Assembly: GCA_003427395.1 (NCBI GenBank)
Contig: BFEA01000185.1
Location: 2,125,350 to 2,147,073, forward strand
Reading direction: 5' to 3'
Length of the DNA stretch: 21,724 nucleotides
Source: Chara braunii
Taxonomy: Eukaryota; Streptophyta; Charophyceae; Charales; Characeae
Positions 21,693 to 21,724 of this stretch are shown piece after piece. The notes beneath the pieces are model-generated. The model made no database searches. It saw only the letters and a program-made list of their open reading frames with translations, and had not been told where the DNA came from. How positions within the stretch are numbered: the stretch's first letter is position 1; every line of letters begins with the position of its first letter. Position numbers and translations under genes: made by a program.

Positions 21693-21724
21693 CTGTCTCT
21701 TATACACATCTAGATGTGTATAAG
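21693..21724. other. Tn5/Nextera mosaic-end junction, truncated at window end
   Basis: CTGTCTCTTATACACATCT is followed by 13 bases of its reverse complement (AGATGTGTATAAG) and the window stops. It is the same junction adapter as at 10635-10672. The sequence end is therefore an adapter-containing read, not a biological end. Confidence 0.98.

Noticed and set aside
20290-21723. 477-codon + frame and the overlapping 267- and 230-codon frames
   Set aside because: They are open only because the CTCCGCC satellite is pyrimidine-rich and nearly free of stop triplets. All + frames are open together, the composition is Pro/Ser/His/Leu, and the longest frame ends inside a sequencing adapter.

Overview
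This is eukaryotic nuclear DNA, and almost all of it is non-coding and repetitive. Two independent marks point to a plant-type (Viridiplantae-like) genome. There are short interstitial runs of the Arabidopsis-type telomere repeat TTTAGGG (2812-2832 and 5344-5364). There are also three U6 snRNA-derived sequences whose 3' end reads like plant U6 (...CATAAATCGAGAAA.GGTCC) and not like animal U6. I cannot name the species. An alga or other non-flowering green plant would fit the microsatellite load, but some protists also use TTTAGGG.

Layout. 1-2060: a (CT)n tract, a poly(A)-tailed retroposon, and several short coding-looking fragments on the + strand, one resembling a PIF/Harbinger WPGS motif. 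2060-3262: TTGACT-rich minisatellites that embed TTTAGGG. 3300-4400: poly(A)-tailed retroposons on the minus strand. 4500-5140: foldback structures and a GTTACT array. 5690-6260: a G-rich degenerate repeat with two long poly-G runs. 6800-7690: three U6 retrocopies, one full-length and flanked by 26-bp direct repeats. 7060-11930: eight copies of a hairpin MITE, three of them exactly 111 bp, interleaved with TTGAC repeats and a TGGTTCAGAC minisatellite. 11480-12240: three further inverted-repeat elements. 13516-14653: a (GA)n/(CT)n composite array bounded by a 16-bp inverted repeat. 14854-18560: a plainer, more AT-rich island, the only convincing protein-coding part, with a Ulp1/SENP-like (C48) cysteine protease split by an intron on the minus strand and weaker coding fragments around it. 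19180-19330: a nested foldback. 19648-21692: a long (CT)n tract and a pyrimidine-rich CTCCGCC satellite.

The assembly carries visible artefacts. A complete back-to-back Tn5/Nextera mosaic-end palindrome lies at 10635-10672 and a truncated one ends the window at 21693-21724. The 95 bases left of the first adapter match the end of the protease gene at 14855-14949 on the same strand. That is the arrangement expected for a circularised mate-pair fragment running from about 10673 to 14949. A second identical 95-bp duplication flanks a single N at 14735. The order of sequence across 10486-10672 should not be trusted.

No operon, CRISPR array, rRNA or intact tRNA gene was seen. Most long open frames here are by-products of repeats that lack stop codons. 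I found no convincing new multi-gene system. The best candidates for new biology are the 111-bp MITE family, the U6 retroposition, the telomere-embedding minisatellite, and the divergent Ulp1 gene.
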